DNA of 64,000 bases from Nodosilinea nodulosa PCC 7104 (GCF_000309385.1 NZ_JH976537.1:82128-146127); one strand, 5' to 3'. Counted from the first letter of the stretch, positions 42,510 through 51,594 are shown. The notes: generated from the letters alone by a model not told the origin. A program made the numbers and translations.

Positions 42510-44912
42510 ATGGACGAAGAGCCGTCTAACTATACACCCACAACAATCGAGCAGGTCTTTGAACTGCTCGATACCAAATTGGTCTCTCTAGGCGTGCCTG
42601 GAGCCTTGAGCCTCGTGGGAGTTACTAACGCTCGATCCGGGCAATGGAGAGAGGCTGTCACCTGCTTTTCTGGTGCAGCCGCTGTTTTTGTTGCCATTAA
42701 GGTGGGCAACAAGCTCGCTCCCAAACTCGACCAACTGCTCGACTGGGGCATTAACAGCGCTGAGCGCTCACTGCTGTCGCTACGCTCAGACTTTACTGGC
42801 CCCTATCTGCGACAGCAGGCCCGCCTGTGCGAAGAGTTCACCGCCGAAGGCTTTAACCCCGATCGTACCGCTATCCCCCTGCTCGAAGATGTGTTTGTGC
42901 CCCTCGACCTAAGCGGGGCGATTAGCAGCGGTGCCTTAACCAATGGGGCTTTGATCAACGTCAAAAACAACTGGGCGCAGTATGACCCCGGCTTGCTATC
43001 GGAAAACCTGGATATTTGGAAGCTACTGGCCCGCACGCGCAAAGACCGCAAATTTCGCCAGATGAGTATTCTTGCTAAGGGCGGCATGGGCAAAACCACC
43101 CTGCTGCGCCACATTACCCTGATCTACAGCCAGGGCAAACACCGCCGCCATCGTGCCCCCAAACTGGTGCCCGTGTTGCTGCGCCTGCGCGACTGGGGCG
43201 ACGAGCTAACCCAACCGCAGCCCCCCAGCCTGCCCCAACTTATTACCGAGCACCACATCCCCAGCCTGTCAAAAAATCATCCCCTCACACCACCACCCGC
43301 CTGGGCCGCCAAGCTGTTAACCAGCGGCAAAGCCTTAGTGATGTTCGACGGGTTCGACGAAATCCCTGCCGAAAAGCGTCCCCAGGTGAGCGAATGGTTG
43401 AGTGCCCAAATAGCCGAATATCGCCAGTCGGTGTTTATTCTCACCTCACGCCCCGCCGGGTACAAAGACTACACCGCCAAAAAGCCCGCTATCCCTATTT
43501 ACGTCAACAGGTTCAACCCTGCCCAGCAAGAAGCGTTTATTCACCGCTGGTATCTGTGCCAAGAGCAGGTTTTTCGCCCTGCCAAGCAGCGCCGCCAGGC
43601 TAAGGAAGTAGCCACCGAGCGTTCGAATAACCTGATCGGCCAGCTGCAAGCACGCCGCGACGAACTGGGCTACATGGCCGAAAACCCGCTGCTGCTCAAC
43701 ATGCTGGTTACCTTTCACCGTTTGGCCCCTGCAACGGAACTGCCCCGTCAACGGCTAGGTCTCTATCAGGGCATCTGCAAACTCCAGCTCGATGATCGCC
43801 CTTGCGCCCGTTTTATTCAAATGCCGTTGCCTTACGGCAAAAGTCTGGCTCTGCTTCAGGCTATTGCCATAGGCATGGTCACATCTAAATCCAAGCGGCT
43901 GACCATCAATCGAGCTACGCTGCTGCACTTTTTGGCCCAGCACCCCTTACTGCAAGACGAAGAGGTAGACCCCGCCGAGTGGCTAAAGGCGATCGTAGAT
44001 GTAAGCGAGTTGCTGGTTGAGCGCGAACCTGGGGAATACGAGTTTCCCCATGTCACGTTCCAGGGCTTTTTTGCTGCTACCTGGTTGGCCAAGCCCCAAG
44101 ACAAGGACACCATTCAAAAAAATGCCCACCTGGTGCTGCAAAACTGGAATGAAGCCCTCTGGCGCGAAACCGTATTGCTGTACACTGCTCAGCTAACTCC
44201 GAGGTTGCTGGAGCAGATAGTTTATAAAGCTTTGGAGAAGGGTAGCGAAGCCGCTGAACTTGCCTCTATTGCACTAAAAGAATATCCTTACTATAGCAAG
44301 CTCAGCACCAATCTGACAGCTAAACGAATGCAAAATAAAAAAGAAATCTCTATTTCCAAAGAAGAAGTAAAAATTTTTATCAGCTATTCTAAGGCGGACT
44401 TTAAATTGGTGGAGAGTGTAATTAATAGAGTTCACATCAGAAGATATAAAAGACTAGAAGAGCTTCTGGAATCTAAAAAGTGGCGTAAGGCAGACGAAGA
44501 AACTTATCGATTGATGATCGCTACTGTGGAAAAAGAAGAGGGTCAGTGGTTTGACAGGAAAGATTTAGAATACTTTCCCTGCGACGACTTACTAACTTTA
44601 GACTATTTATGGCTGAAGCACAGTAAGGGTGTATTTGGCTTTAGCGTACAAAGAGAGATATGGGAAGCTTGCAATAGTCCCATTAACTATAATGACGATT
44701 GGAGCAAGTTTGGTGAAATAGTTGGCTGGAGTGAGGATCAAGGCTGGGTAGGATATTCCAGCCTTAAGTTTAACATCGACCTATCACCTAAAGGAGAACT
44801 ACCTTTGCTGGGAAATTGGGGTTGGAACTCTGGAGGCCACAGATGGTTTCCTATTATCTTGTCTCGTTTACAATCTTGTGAAATTCAAAGATCTGCTCTT
44901 GCTGATCTGTAG
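42510..44912 (+). CDS. NACHT NTPase fused to a GUN4 domain
   Basis: 800 residues. The N-terminal ~130 residues include a hydrophobic segment (SGAAAVFVAIKVGNKLAP) that may touch the membrane. The NACHT NTPase follows with Walker A LAKGGMGKTTLLRH near 188 and Walker B ALVMFDGFDEIP near 275, then SVFILTSRPAGY and winged-helix regions (MAENPLLLNMLVTFH). Near residue 620 a short piece, VKIFISYSKADFKLVE, looks like the first strand of a TIR domain. The last ~150 residues are a GUN4 domain (WRKADEETYRLMI, GNWGWNSGGHRWFPI), a fold that binds porphyrins. Base use turns AT-rich from about 44260, so the tail was probably acquired separately. NACHT-type proteins act as STAND switches, some in phage defence. 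Confidence 0.85.
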   Translation: MDEEPSNYTPTTIEQVFELLDTKLVSLGVPGALSLVGVTNARSGQWREAVTCFSGAAAVFVAIKVGNKLAPKLDQLLDWGINSAERSLLSLRSDFTGPYLRQQARLCEEFTAEGFNPDRTAIPLLEDVFVPLDLSGAISSGALTNGALINVKNNWAQYDPGLLSENLDIWKLLARTRKDRKFRQMSILAKGGMGKTTLLRHITLIYSQGKHRRHRAPKLVPVLLRLRDWGDELTQPQPPSLPQLITEHHIPSLSKNHPLTPPPAWAAKLLTSGKALVMFDGFDEIPAEKRPQVSEWLSAQIAEYRQSVFILTSRPAGYKDYTAKKPAIPIYVNRFNPAQQEAFIHRWYLCQEQVFRPAKQRRQAKEVATERSNNLIGQLQARRDELGYMAENPLLLNMLVTFHRLAPATELPRQRLGLYQGICKLQLDDRPCARFIQMPLPYGKSLALLQAIAIGMVTSKSKRLTINRATLLHFLAQHPLLQDEEVDPAEWLKAIVDVSELLVEREPGEYEFPHVTFQGFFAATWLAKPQDKDTIQKNAHLVLQNWNEALWRETVLLYTAQLTPRLLEQIVYKALEKGSEAAELASIALKEYPYYSKLSTNLTAKRMQNKKEISISKEEVKIFISYSKADFKLVESVINRVHIRRYKRLEELLESKKWRKADEETYRLMIATVEKEEGQWFDRKDLEYFPCDDLLTLDYLWLKHSKGVFGFSVQREIWEACNSPINYNDDWSKFGEIVGWSEDQGWVGYSSLKFNIDLSPKGELPLLGNWGWNSGGHRWFPIILSRLQSCEIQRSALADL

Positions 44913-45277
44913 ATATATTAGCCTTGTCGTATGTGTTCGCGGTGTAAACCTATGTAGTCAAACTGCCAAAACTTACGTTTTAGCCGCAATGCACCACCCA
45001 ATCAATTACATACCGTGGTGCATTGCTTTGCGAAAGCATCACTACGAAAATCCATAGATCCGTACCTGGATTTTAGCTAATAGCTTACAGCCTTAATCGT
45101 TTCGCTTCTATGGCTTCAAAACTGGATATACCGCTTACAAAAGTAATAATAAGTCAATCACAACTCCAATAATGTACTGCCTACCCATGGATAGATTCCC
45201 CATTGACCAAAAACCGGGTTTCTTTGTTCTTTAAAGGCTATTTTTATCAGCCCAGAAATCCGGCTTCTTAATTTTGC
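44913..45277. other. Gene-free stretch with a 12-bp hairpin
   Basis: About 365 bases between two convergent genes. GCAATGCACCAC (44986-44997) and GTGGTGCATTGC (45015-45026) form a perfect stem around 17 bases; it may serve as a terminator or is a small dispersed repeat of the TGCACCAC type. No gene is visible. Confidence 0.55.
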
Positions 45278-46357
45278 CTACACCGGGTGGAAGAAAAACG
45301 CCGCCCCCAAAATCACAAACGTCGACAGCAGCAGCACCCCCTCCAGCCAGTTCGATCGCCCGTCTAGGCTAATCAGGTTGGCAAAGGACACCGCAATTAC
45401 CACCGCAATTACCTCAAACAGGCCAAAGTTGAGGTCCATGGGCTGGCCAATAAAGTAGCCAATAATCACCAGAACCGGGGCCACCAGCAGCGCCACCAGC
45501 AGGCTCGACCCCATGGCGATCGCGACCGCCAAGTCCATGTTGTCTTTGGTGGCTACTCGTACGGCGGTGACGTACTCCGCCGCACCACCCACCAGGGGCA
45601 CCAAAATTACCCCCGTAAACAGGGCGGTAAACCCCAGGCTGGTGGCCGCCTCTTCCACCGCCCCCACAAAAATTTCAGACTCGATGGCAACTCCAATGGT
45701 GGCCGCTACCAACACGCCGAGCCAAAGCCACAGATTGGGCTTTTCCGCATCACCGTGCTCCGCGTTTTCTAGGTCGTTGACCCCCACGTCGTACAAGTAG
45801 CTGTGGGTCTTGAGCGAAAAGAGCAGCGTTAGCCCGTAGACCACAATCAGCACCGCCGCCACCGTCAGCGACAGGCGCTCAATGGTTTGGGGTTCAACAA
45901 TATTGGATGTGTTGATCACCATGGCGGGCAGCACAATCGCCACCACGGCCAGGCTCATGGTCGAGGCATTCATGCGAACGACGGTTTGGTTAAAGCTCTG
46001 CTCTTTGTAGCGCAGCCCGCCAAAAAACATCGACAGGCCCAGCACCAGCAGCAGGTTGGCCAGCAGCGCCCCGGTAATACTGGCTTTGACAATATCTATC
46101 AGCCCCGCCTTGAGCGCCACCAGGGCGATAATTAACTCCGTGGCGTTGCCAAAGACGGCATTGATGAGGCCGCCAATGGTCGGCCCGGTGACCACCGCCA
46201 GCTCTTCGGTGGCGGTGCTCAGCCAAATCGCCAGGGGCACGATCGCCACCGCCGACAGCCCAAACACTGTGAGAGCACCCCACTCCAGCTGTTCTGCCGC
46301 GATCGAGATGGGGATAAAGACCAGCAGACCCAGGGAAACAATGTTTTTGATCGACAT
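45278..46357 (-). CDS. Ca2+/H+ antiporter (CAX family)
   Basis: 359 residues from ATG 46357 (longer starts to 46372 possible). The two alpha-repeat motifs of CAX exchangers are visible: GGLINAVFGNATELIIALVALKAG (here cut as GLINAVFGNATELIIALV) and LVGGAAEYVTAVRVATKDNMDLA (here GGAAEYVTAVRVATKDN), each with the ion-binding acidic residue. About 11 spans with an acidic loop (NDLENAEHGDAEKPN) between the halves fit the family. It exports Ca2+ in exchange for protons and often gives salt and alkali tolerance. It stands alone, convergent with the NACHT-GUN4 gene. Confidence 0.9.
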   Translation of the reverse strand: MSIKNIVSLGLLVFIPISIAAEQLEWGALTVFGLSAVAIVPLAIWLSTATEELAVVTGPTIGGLINAVFGNATELIIALVALKAGLIDIVKASITGALLANLLLVLGLSMFFGGLRYKEQSFNQTVVRMNASTMSLAVVAIVLPAMVINTSNIVEPQTIERLSLTVAAVLIVVYGLTLLFSLKTHSYLYDVGVNDLENAEHGDAEKPNLWLWLGVLVAATIGVAIESEIFVGAVEEAATSLGFTALFTGVILVPLVGGAAEYVTAVRVATKDNMDLAVAIAMGSSLLVALLVAPVLVIIGYFIGQPMDLNFGLFEVIAVVIAVSFANLISLDGRSNWLEGVLLLSTFVILGAAFFFHPV

Positions 46358-46680
46358 AGATAACCAGATCAAGGACTAGGCGGGCACCGGGGACAAGATA
46401 TGGCCTTCACGCAGCGCTGAGATGGGAAACCATCCCAGACTACCTCTTGCCGAAGACGATCAGCCAGCCCTCGCTGACCAGCATAAACCCCTGGCTAACC
46501 CTATTTTTCTGCCCATTGTCGGTTGAGAGGCCGTTCTACGCAATCATTTGGGCTATCTTTTTGCAAAACGGCACCTACAGCCGTCGCCACGAGAGTTAGG
46601 ACGCTTGCCCGGGTAATCCAGGGCGATGGCCATACGCCGATTCGCCATTCCAGACTTAGCTACAGGCAACCAGTAATGCC
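46358..46680. other. Gene-free stretch before the IS5 element
   Basis: About 320 bases upstream of the antiporter gene; should hold its promoter. GCGATGGCCATACGCCG near 46624 resembles a word at about 23000. No gene is visible. Confidence 0.4.
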
Positions 46681-47630
46681 CTAGGGCGTGTTTTAAAACT
46701 AACCCCACATCATGATGGAGGCTAGAGTTAGCATGGCCAGGTAGTTTTCAGCCTTTTTCTCATAGCGAGTTGCGATGCGGCGGTACTGCTTCAAGTGATT
46801 GAAACACCGCTCAACTTGATTGCGCTGGCGGTATAGCGCCTTGTCAAAGGTACCGCGTCGCCGTTCATTGCGTTTGCGAGGAATGGTCACCCGAATTCCC
46901 CGCCGTCGCAAATAGCGACGAATGGAGCCACTGCTGTAAGCTTTATCCCCACTGACCCGCTTGGGACGTAAGCGCGGTCGTCCCCCGTGAGGGCGTTTCA
47001 CCGCGCCTTGCTCCATCAATGGTTCAAACACGACCGCCTCATGACGCTCACCGACGGTCAGCAGAAAGGTCATCGGTAAGCCGTTTCCCTCGCAGCGCAG
47101 ATGTAGTTTGGTGCTAAAGCCCCCTTGGGACCGTCCTAAGGCCTCTCGGATTTGCACCTGTTGAACCGCAGAGAGGTCCGAATCGGGCTCTAGGTCCCCC
47201 TTTTTGCCCCAGCGGCATGCTGGTGGGCACGGATGACACTGCCATCGACAAAATGAATATCCCAATTGAGCTTGCCCTCGGCATCGGCCTTCGCTTGGAG
47301 GCCTGTGAGCACCTGTTGCCATAGGCCAATCTTGCGCCAGTGATAAAACCGCCCGGCAACGGTTAACCAAGCCCCATAGCACTCCGGCAAGTCTCGCCAT
47401 GGCGCACCCGTGCGCAAAATCCACAGGATGCCATTGATGATCAGGCGATGGTCTTTGGCTGGGCAGCCCGTGGGAGGTTTTTGCGGTGGCAGCAGGGGTT
47501 CAATCTGGTTCCATTGGTTTTCGCTCATTTCACCCCGACGAGGGGCGGGTTGAGGTGGAAGAATCATCGCAGTTCAAGAGTTTATTCGTACTACTTCCAT
47601 TCTGCCAAAGAGTTTTAAAACACGCCCTAG
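46681..47630 (-). mobile_element. IS5-family (IS427 group) insertion sequence
   Basis: Perfect inverted ends, GGCGTGTTTTAAAACT at 46685-46700 and its complement at 47611-47626, are flanked on both sides by CTAG (46681-46684 and 47627-47630), the likely target duplication. Inside are the two overlapping transposase frames. The right flank is the end of a CTAG-bounded miniature repeat, so the IS used that CTAG as its target. Confidence 0.92.
46699..47567 (-). CDS. IS5/IS427-type transposase, two frames joined by -1 frameshift
   Basis: Frame A (47567-47190) has the DUF4096 part (QWNQIEPLLPP, GILWILRTGAPWRDLPE) and the first catalytic Asp in WDIHFVDGSVIRAHQH. Frame B ends at 46699 and holds the second Asp in RVSGDKAYSSGSIRR and the Glu in RNQVERCFNHLKQYRRIATR. 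At A-AAA-AAG (plus strand about 47203-47208, followed by GGGG) a -1 slip converts HAAGAKRG into HAAGAKKGDLEPDSD and joins both halves. This arrangement is usual in IS427-group elements, so it is probably programmed. The first residues before MSENQWNQ are optional; ATG 47528 is likely the true start. Confidence 0.88.
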
Positions 47631-47736
47631 TACTCGAAGGCGGAAATATGCCGACGATTCCAGCTCCCCTGCTCCCTAGCTCCCCTGCTCCCTAGCGATT
47701 GGCAATAGTCGCGACACTTGCGCCGCAGTCTACTAG
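47627..47736. repeat. CTAG-bounded miniature repeat, copy 2 (inverted relative to copy 1)
   Basis: A 110-bp block from CTAGTACTCGAAGGCGG to GCAGTCTACTAG, the reverse of the block at 37191-37301, with differences mainly in the middle, where a CCCCTGCTCCCTAGCT unit is duplicated. The IS5 element abuts its left CTAG. The 70 bases from here to the next gene hold nothing visible. Confidence 0.8.
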
Positions 47737-47804
47737 CCAGTGGGCCAGCGCTATAAGTAGCCTCATCGTAATCGACCTCTGGAGGCGATGGGGGTTGCCC
47801 AAGG

Positions 47805-48560
47805 CTAGGCTAGCAGCTGCGCCATCTGCTCCTGGCTCAGCACGTTGCCCACCACCCGCCGCACCGGTTCCGGCGAAACTTGAATTAGGGTTGGGGTGGC
47901 GGAGATATTGGCGGCTTCGGCCTCGGCGGGATGGGTAATGACGTCGATGACTTGAAGCGTGTAGGCGCTGGCCAGGGTTGATTCCAGGGTGGTGTGCAAA
48001 AATCGCAGCATTCTCTCGGTGGCGGCGGTGTCGACTCCGCTGACAAAGAGCTTAAACCTGTGGGACTGGGGCATTGCGCCTGGGGCATCGAGGGTGGAGA
48101 TAGGCAACGGCTGTTCTGAAACCTCGGCCCCTTGCTCAACTCGGATAATCAGGTCGTGGCATTCCCACAGTTGGGGAAAGGCGGGGCGATAGGACTCGAT
48201 CAGCGCCACCGAACATTCTTCGGCACTGCTGTAGTTGGGCTGCCACTGAAGATTGCCCAAACCAAACAGCGCATTGAGCAGGGCCTGGAACCGCAGGGCA
48301 CGGGGATAGGCTTCGGCTGCCGTGACGAGGGCCTGGGTGCTGGGGTTGACCCAGCGATCTACGGTGGCCGTGAAGCAGGGCAGCAAAAAGTAGGGCGGCT
48401 CGGCTAGCCCCAGGTGAGTTTGCAGAGCCGCGCACAGGTCTAAGTGCCAGTGCAGCCGCTTTTGCTCGTCGAGGCAGTAAACGCAGTCGCCCCCAGGGGT
48501 GAACAGGGCAATGCCCTTAAAGCTGGCGGCGACTGGGCTGGCAATCACGGGGTTAGACAC
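47805..48560 (-). CDS. KaiB-like domain protein
   Basis: 251 residues. The last ~85 residues form a thioredoxin-like KaiB domain: HRFKLFVSGVDTAATERMLR, then YTLQVIDVITHPAEAEAANI, then SATPTLIQVSPEPVRRVVGN, the order seen in KaiB and in the sensor domain of SasA. The front 160 residues are not recognised; they start with GGDCVYCLDEQKRLHWHLDL and appear to be an added sensor-like domain. The start overlaps the pilT stop by 8 bases, so it is translationally coupled to the pilus-retraction motor. A clock or signal link to motility is inference. Confidence 0.8.
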   Translation of the reverse strand: MSNPVIASPVAASFKGIALFTPGGDCVYCLDEQKRLHWHLDLCAALQTHLGLAEPPYFLLPCFTATVDRWVNPSTQALVTAAEAYPRALRFQALLNALFGLGNLQWQPNYSSAEECSVALIESYRPAFPQLWECHDLIIRVEQGAEVSEQPLPISTLDAPGAMPQSHRFKLFVSGVDTAATERMLRFLHTTLESTLASAYTLQVIDVITHPAEAEAANISATPTLIQVSPEPVRRVVGNVLSQEQMAQLLA

Positions 48561-49986
48561 GGCCCCGCAGCATTTGGGCCATTTCGTTCTGTTTGGGCGA
48601 CATTTCCAGCGCAGTCTCTTCGGTGATGCGCCCCGACTCGTAGAGGGCGTAGAGCGACTGATTCATGGTGCACATGCCGTCGAAGGTACATTTGGGAATC
48701 AGCGCTTCGACCTCGTCGAGCTGGCCCCGCAGAATGTAGTCTTTGATGGCGTCGGTGTTGATCAGAATGTCGTGGAAGGCGGCTCGCTTGCCGTCGGTGG
48801 TACGGCAGAGGCCCTGGGCAATGACGGCTACCAGCGACTCTGCCAAGGACACGCGCACCGGAGCCTGCTGCTCGGGCTCGTAGAGATTGAGAATCCGCTC
48901 TACGGTTTTGACGGCGCTGTTGGTGTGCAGGGTGCCCATGACTAAGTGACCCGTTTGGGCCGCTTTGAGGGCGGTGTTGACGGTTTCTTTGTCCCGCATT
49001 TCACCGACCAGAATGATGTCGGGGTCTTCCCGCAGGGAGGCTTTGAGGGCGTTGTCGAACTTTTGGGTGTGCATGCCCACTTCCCGCTGCTTGACCAGCG
49101 ATCGCTTGCTCTGGTGCACAAATTCCACCGGGTCTTCGATGGTGATGATGTTTTTGGGCATTTCGGTGTTGACGTAGTCAATCATCGCCGCCATGGTGGT
49201 CGATTTACCCGAGCCGGTCGGCCCAGTCACCAGCACCAGCCCCTTGTGGTAGTGGCAGACATCGCGAAAGATGGGCGAGAAGCCCAGCTGGTCGAGGGTG
49301 AGAATTTTTACCGGAATCAGGCGCAGCACCATGGCCGGGCCGCGCAGAGAGTCGAAGATGTTGATCCGGATACGGGTGAAGTCGTACTGGGCGGCACCGT
49401 CAAAGTCGAGGGTTTGGCGAAACTCCTGCACTTCTTCGGGCTTGAGAATTTCGTCGAGCCAGCTGTAGAAGGTGGCTTCGTCGGTGGCGGGGTACTCGGT
49501 GGTTGAAATGTCGCCGCGATCGCGGAAACGGGGTATTTCTCCCACGCCCAGGTGAATGTCAGAAAATCCTTTGTCGAAGGCCTCGCGGACAATTTTTTCG
49601 AGGGTAAGGCCGCTGCTGACCTTGAGGGTTTCCGCCGCCTTGGGCATGGGGGGCGGTGAGGCCGGGCGATGGCGGGCCTGGCCCGGTGCCGCTGCTGGCG
49701 GCGGCGCTTGTCCAGAGGGGGCCGAAGCAGGCATGGGAGCCGGCGGCGCTTGTCCGGACGGGGCCGAAGCGGGCATGGGAGCCGGCGGCGCTTGCCCTAC
49801 CGGAGGCTGAGCTCTACCAGCACCGGCCTGGGCGGCCGCTTGGCCAGCGGCGCGGGCAGCCGCCTGGGCGCGGGCTTGGGCGGTGGACTGCTCCTGGACG
49901 GCCGCCTGGGGAGGTCTGGGGGGGGGCGGCGGCGCGGGATGGGCCGCAGAGGAGTTGGGTAGCTCAGCCATAAACGGATTCTCCAT
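48553..49986 (-). CDS. pilT: Type IV pilus retraction ATPase PilT
   Basis: 477 residues. The motor core has Walker A LVTGPTGSGKSTTMAAMID, the Asp box IITIEDPVEFVHQSKRS, Walker B DPDIILVGEMRDKETVNTAL, the His box MGTLHTNSAVKTVERIL and the PilT-type AIRNLIRE-equivalent region near the end. Hexamers of it disassemble pili for twitching and phototactic movement and for DNA uptake. The first ~125 residues are a disordered Pro/Ala/Gln tail containing the unit GQAPPAPMPASAPS twice in tandem (about 49715-49800), unusual for PilT. The KaiB-like gene overlaps its end. Start ATG 49986 (ATG 49971 also possible). Confidence 0.93.
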   Translation of the reverse strand: MENPFMAELPNSSAAHPAPPPPPRPPQAAVQEQSTAQARAQAAARAAGQAAAQAGAGRAQPPVGQAPPAPMPASAPSGQAPPAPMPASAPSGQAPPPAAAPGQARHRPASPPPMPKAAETLKVSSGLTLEKIVREAFDKGFSDIHLGVGEIPRFRDRGDISTTEYPATDEATFYSWLDEILKPEEVQEFRQTLDFDGAAQYDFTRIRINIFDSLRGPAMVLRLIPVKILTLDQLGFSPIFRDVCHYHKGLVLVTGPTGSGKSTTMAAMIDYVNTEMPKNIITIEDPVEFVHQSKRSLVKQREVGMHTQKFDNALKASLREDPDIILVGEMRDKETVNTALKAAQTGHLVMGTLHTNSAVKTVERILNLYEPEQQAPVRVSLAESLVAVIAQGLCRTTDGKRAAFHDILINTDAIKDYILRGQLDEVEALIPKCTFDGMCTMNQSLYALYESGRITEETALEMSPKQNEMAQMLRGRV

Positions 49987-50203
49987 GATGGACTCAACAG
50001 CGACAGGTACAACAATCGGGTAAAAACAGCGCGGCTACCCGTGGAATACAGTCAGGTTGCCCACATTAGGCGTAGAAGTTAGCCGGGTCATGATCTCCGG
50101 CTATACCTTAGCAGCCCATAACCAATCCATGACTACAGGCCCATAACTCCAGGGATCCTAAATTGGGCTGGTTATAACCCTTGAGTATACGCTATGTCTC
50201 TAA

Positions 50204-51433
50204 TTAGCTCATCAGGGTGCGTCCCAGCAGGTGGCCGTGGCTAAACACCGATCGCATCAACCCCAGCCGCACCGGGTTAGAGGCGCGGCCAAACAGGCCG
50301 ATCATGGCCTGCACCACCTCCGGCAGCGTCAGGCTGTCGGCCAAAAACCCGGCCCAGTCGTCCGTGGGCAGGCTGAAGAAGGCGGCAAAGAACTGGTGCA
50401 GCTGCGGGCCATCAAAGGCCATCAGGTTTTCGAGGCCAAACAGGTAGAGGTAGTGCTTGCGAACGCGATCGGCGGGCCACAGCGCCTGCCAGGCCTGACT
50501 GGCGACCTCGGTCGGAGTGGTTTCGGGTGCGCCCAGGGCGGCGGCGATCGCCTGCGCCAGGCCTGGCCCCCGCCGCAGCATCGCCCCCACCATATAGCCC
50601 GAGGCCGGATGCACCATGCTGGCCGCCCCACCAAAGCCCACCACCCGCTGGTTAAAATCGGGCAGGGGTAGATTCATGGGAAACAGGCACTGCTCGACGT
50701 GGTGACTGCTTTCTACCGCAATGCCCCGATGGCGCAGGCGCTGGTGCAGCCGCTGCCGCAAAACTTCCATGGAAATAGCCGGATGGTGAGCCAGGGAGGT
50801 TTCTTCGACAAAATACAAGTCGTTGCCCAGGTCCATGGCGTAGAGGAAGGTGGGCGGCTCCCGGCGCTGGGCGGGGGTAAGGTGGTCGTCGCGGTAGTCC
50901 ATCAGCACCATTTGCTGAGGGTCGGTGGGGGCCTGAGAAAATTGTCCGACGATGCCGTAGGCGGCCTGAAATGCCAGCTCTGAGGCGATCGGGCGTCTCA
51001 CCAAAGCCGATCGGTGCCCTGTGGCATCCACAACCAGCCGGGCGGTGAGCAATTCACCGGCCTCCGTCGTAACCAGGGTGTGGGTAGTCAGGTGCTCAAT
51101 ACGCACAGCTTTACCCTGGTGCCAGGTGACCTGGTGCTTGTTTGCCTGGGTTAGCCAGTGGGTTTGCAGGCGATCTTTATTGAGTAGGCCATACTCCCGG
51201 TGCAGAGGCAGAGTGCCGCTGTTGACATTCACAACGCAGTCTTTCCAGCGGTGCTCCAGAAACTGCACCAGGCCCAGATCTTCCAGCTCATCGACCCAGA
51301 TGCCGTAGGTGTTGGGCCAGGGGTGCGCCGGGTCGGCTAGGGCTAGCCCCTGCACCGCCAGCCCTGTTTTTGCCAGAGCTGCCGCCAACGATAGCCCGGC
51401 TGGCCCAGCGCCAATGACCAACACGTCCTGCAT
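50204..51433 (-). CDS. crtL: Lycopene beta-cyclase (CrtL type)
   Basis: 409 residues from ATG 51433 (ATG 51445 also fits). The dinucleotide fold VLVIGAGPAGLSLAAALA opens the protein, followed by the cyclase motif NTYGIWVDELEDLGL near residue 45, LVVDATGHRSALV near 135, and VGFGGAASMVHPASGYMVGA near 280. It turns the ends of lycopene into beta-rings, making beta-carotene for photosystems. Length and motifs match plant/cyanobacterial CrtL, which distinguishes it from the bacterial CrtY. It is divergent from the PrsW-like gene at 51679 across a repeat-filled spacer. Confidence 0.93.
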   Translation of the reverse strand: MQDVLVIGAGPAGLSLAAALAKTGLAVQGLALADPAHPWPNTYGIWVDELEDLGLVQFLEHRWKDCVVNVNSGTLPLHREYGLLNKDRLQTHWLTQANKHQVTWHQGKAVRIEHLTTHTLVTTEAGELLTARLVVDATGHRSALVRRPIASELAFQAAYGIVGQFSQAPTDPQQMVLMDYRDDHLTPAQRREPPTFLYAMDLGNDLYFVEETSLAHHPAISMEVLRQRLHQRLRHRGIAVESSHHVEQCLFPMNLPLPDFNQRVVGFGGAASMVHPASGYMVGAMLRRGPGLAQAIAAALGAPETTPTEVASQAWQALWPADRVRKHYLYLFGLENLMAFDGPQLHQFFAAFFSLPTDDWAGFLADSLTLPEVVQAMIGLFGRASNPVRLGLMRSVFSHGHLLGRTLMS

Positions 51434-51505
51434 GAACTTGCCCACGACCTCGATACTTGCTGTGAATCCCTATCTTACAAAGATTGCGGCCCTTGTTGGT
51501 GAGGA

Positions 51506-51545
51506 GGTGGGGAAGGTGGGGAGGTGGGGAAGGTGGGGAGGTGGG
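51506..51545. repeat. G-rich 17-bp tandem repeat
   Basis: GGTGGGGAAGGTGGGGA occurs twice (51506-51522, 51523-51539) plus a partial third copy. The plus strand has many closely spaced G-runs and could fold into G-quadruplexes. It lies in the crtL/PrsW-like divergent promoter region. Confidence 0.75.
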
Positions 51546-51559
51546 CAGGGCGGAAACCT

Positions 51560-51594
51560 AAAGTTCAAAATTCAAAGTTCAAAATTCAAAGTTC
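51560..51594. repeat. AAAGTTCAAAATTC tandem repeat
   Basis: The 14-base unit is repeated about two and a half times, followed by C-rich CCCCCATCCC copies. The same type of unit lies at 28633-28658 and, in altered form, inside the chlH paralogue at about 11744-11781. It is a cyanobacterial short tandem repeat family. Confidence 0.7.

Noticed and set aside
49700..49970. Long plus-strand open frames opposite pilT
   Set aside because: They mirror the GC-rich Pro/Ala tail of pilT and have no independent support.
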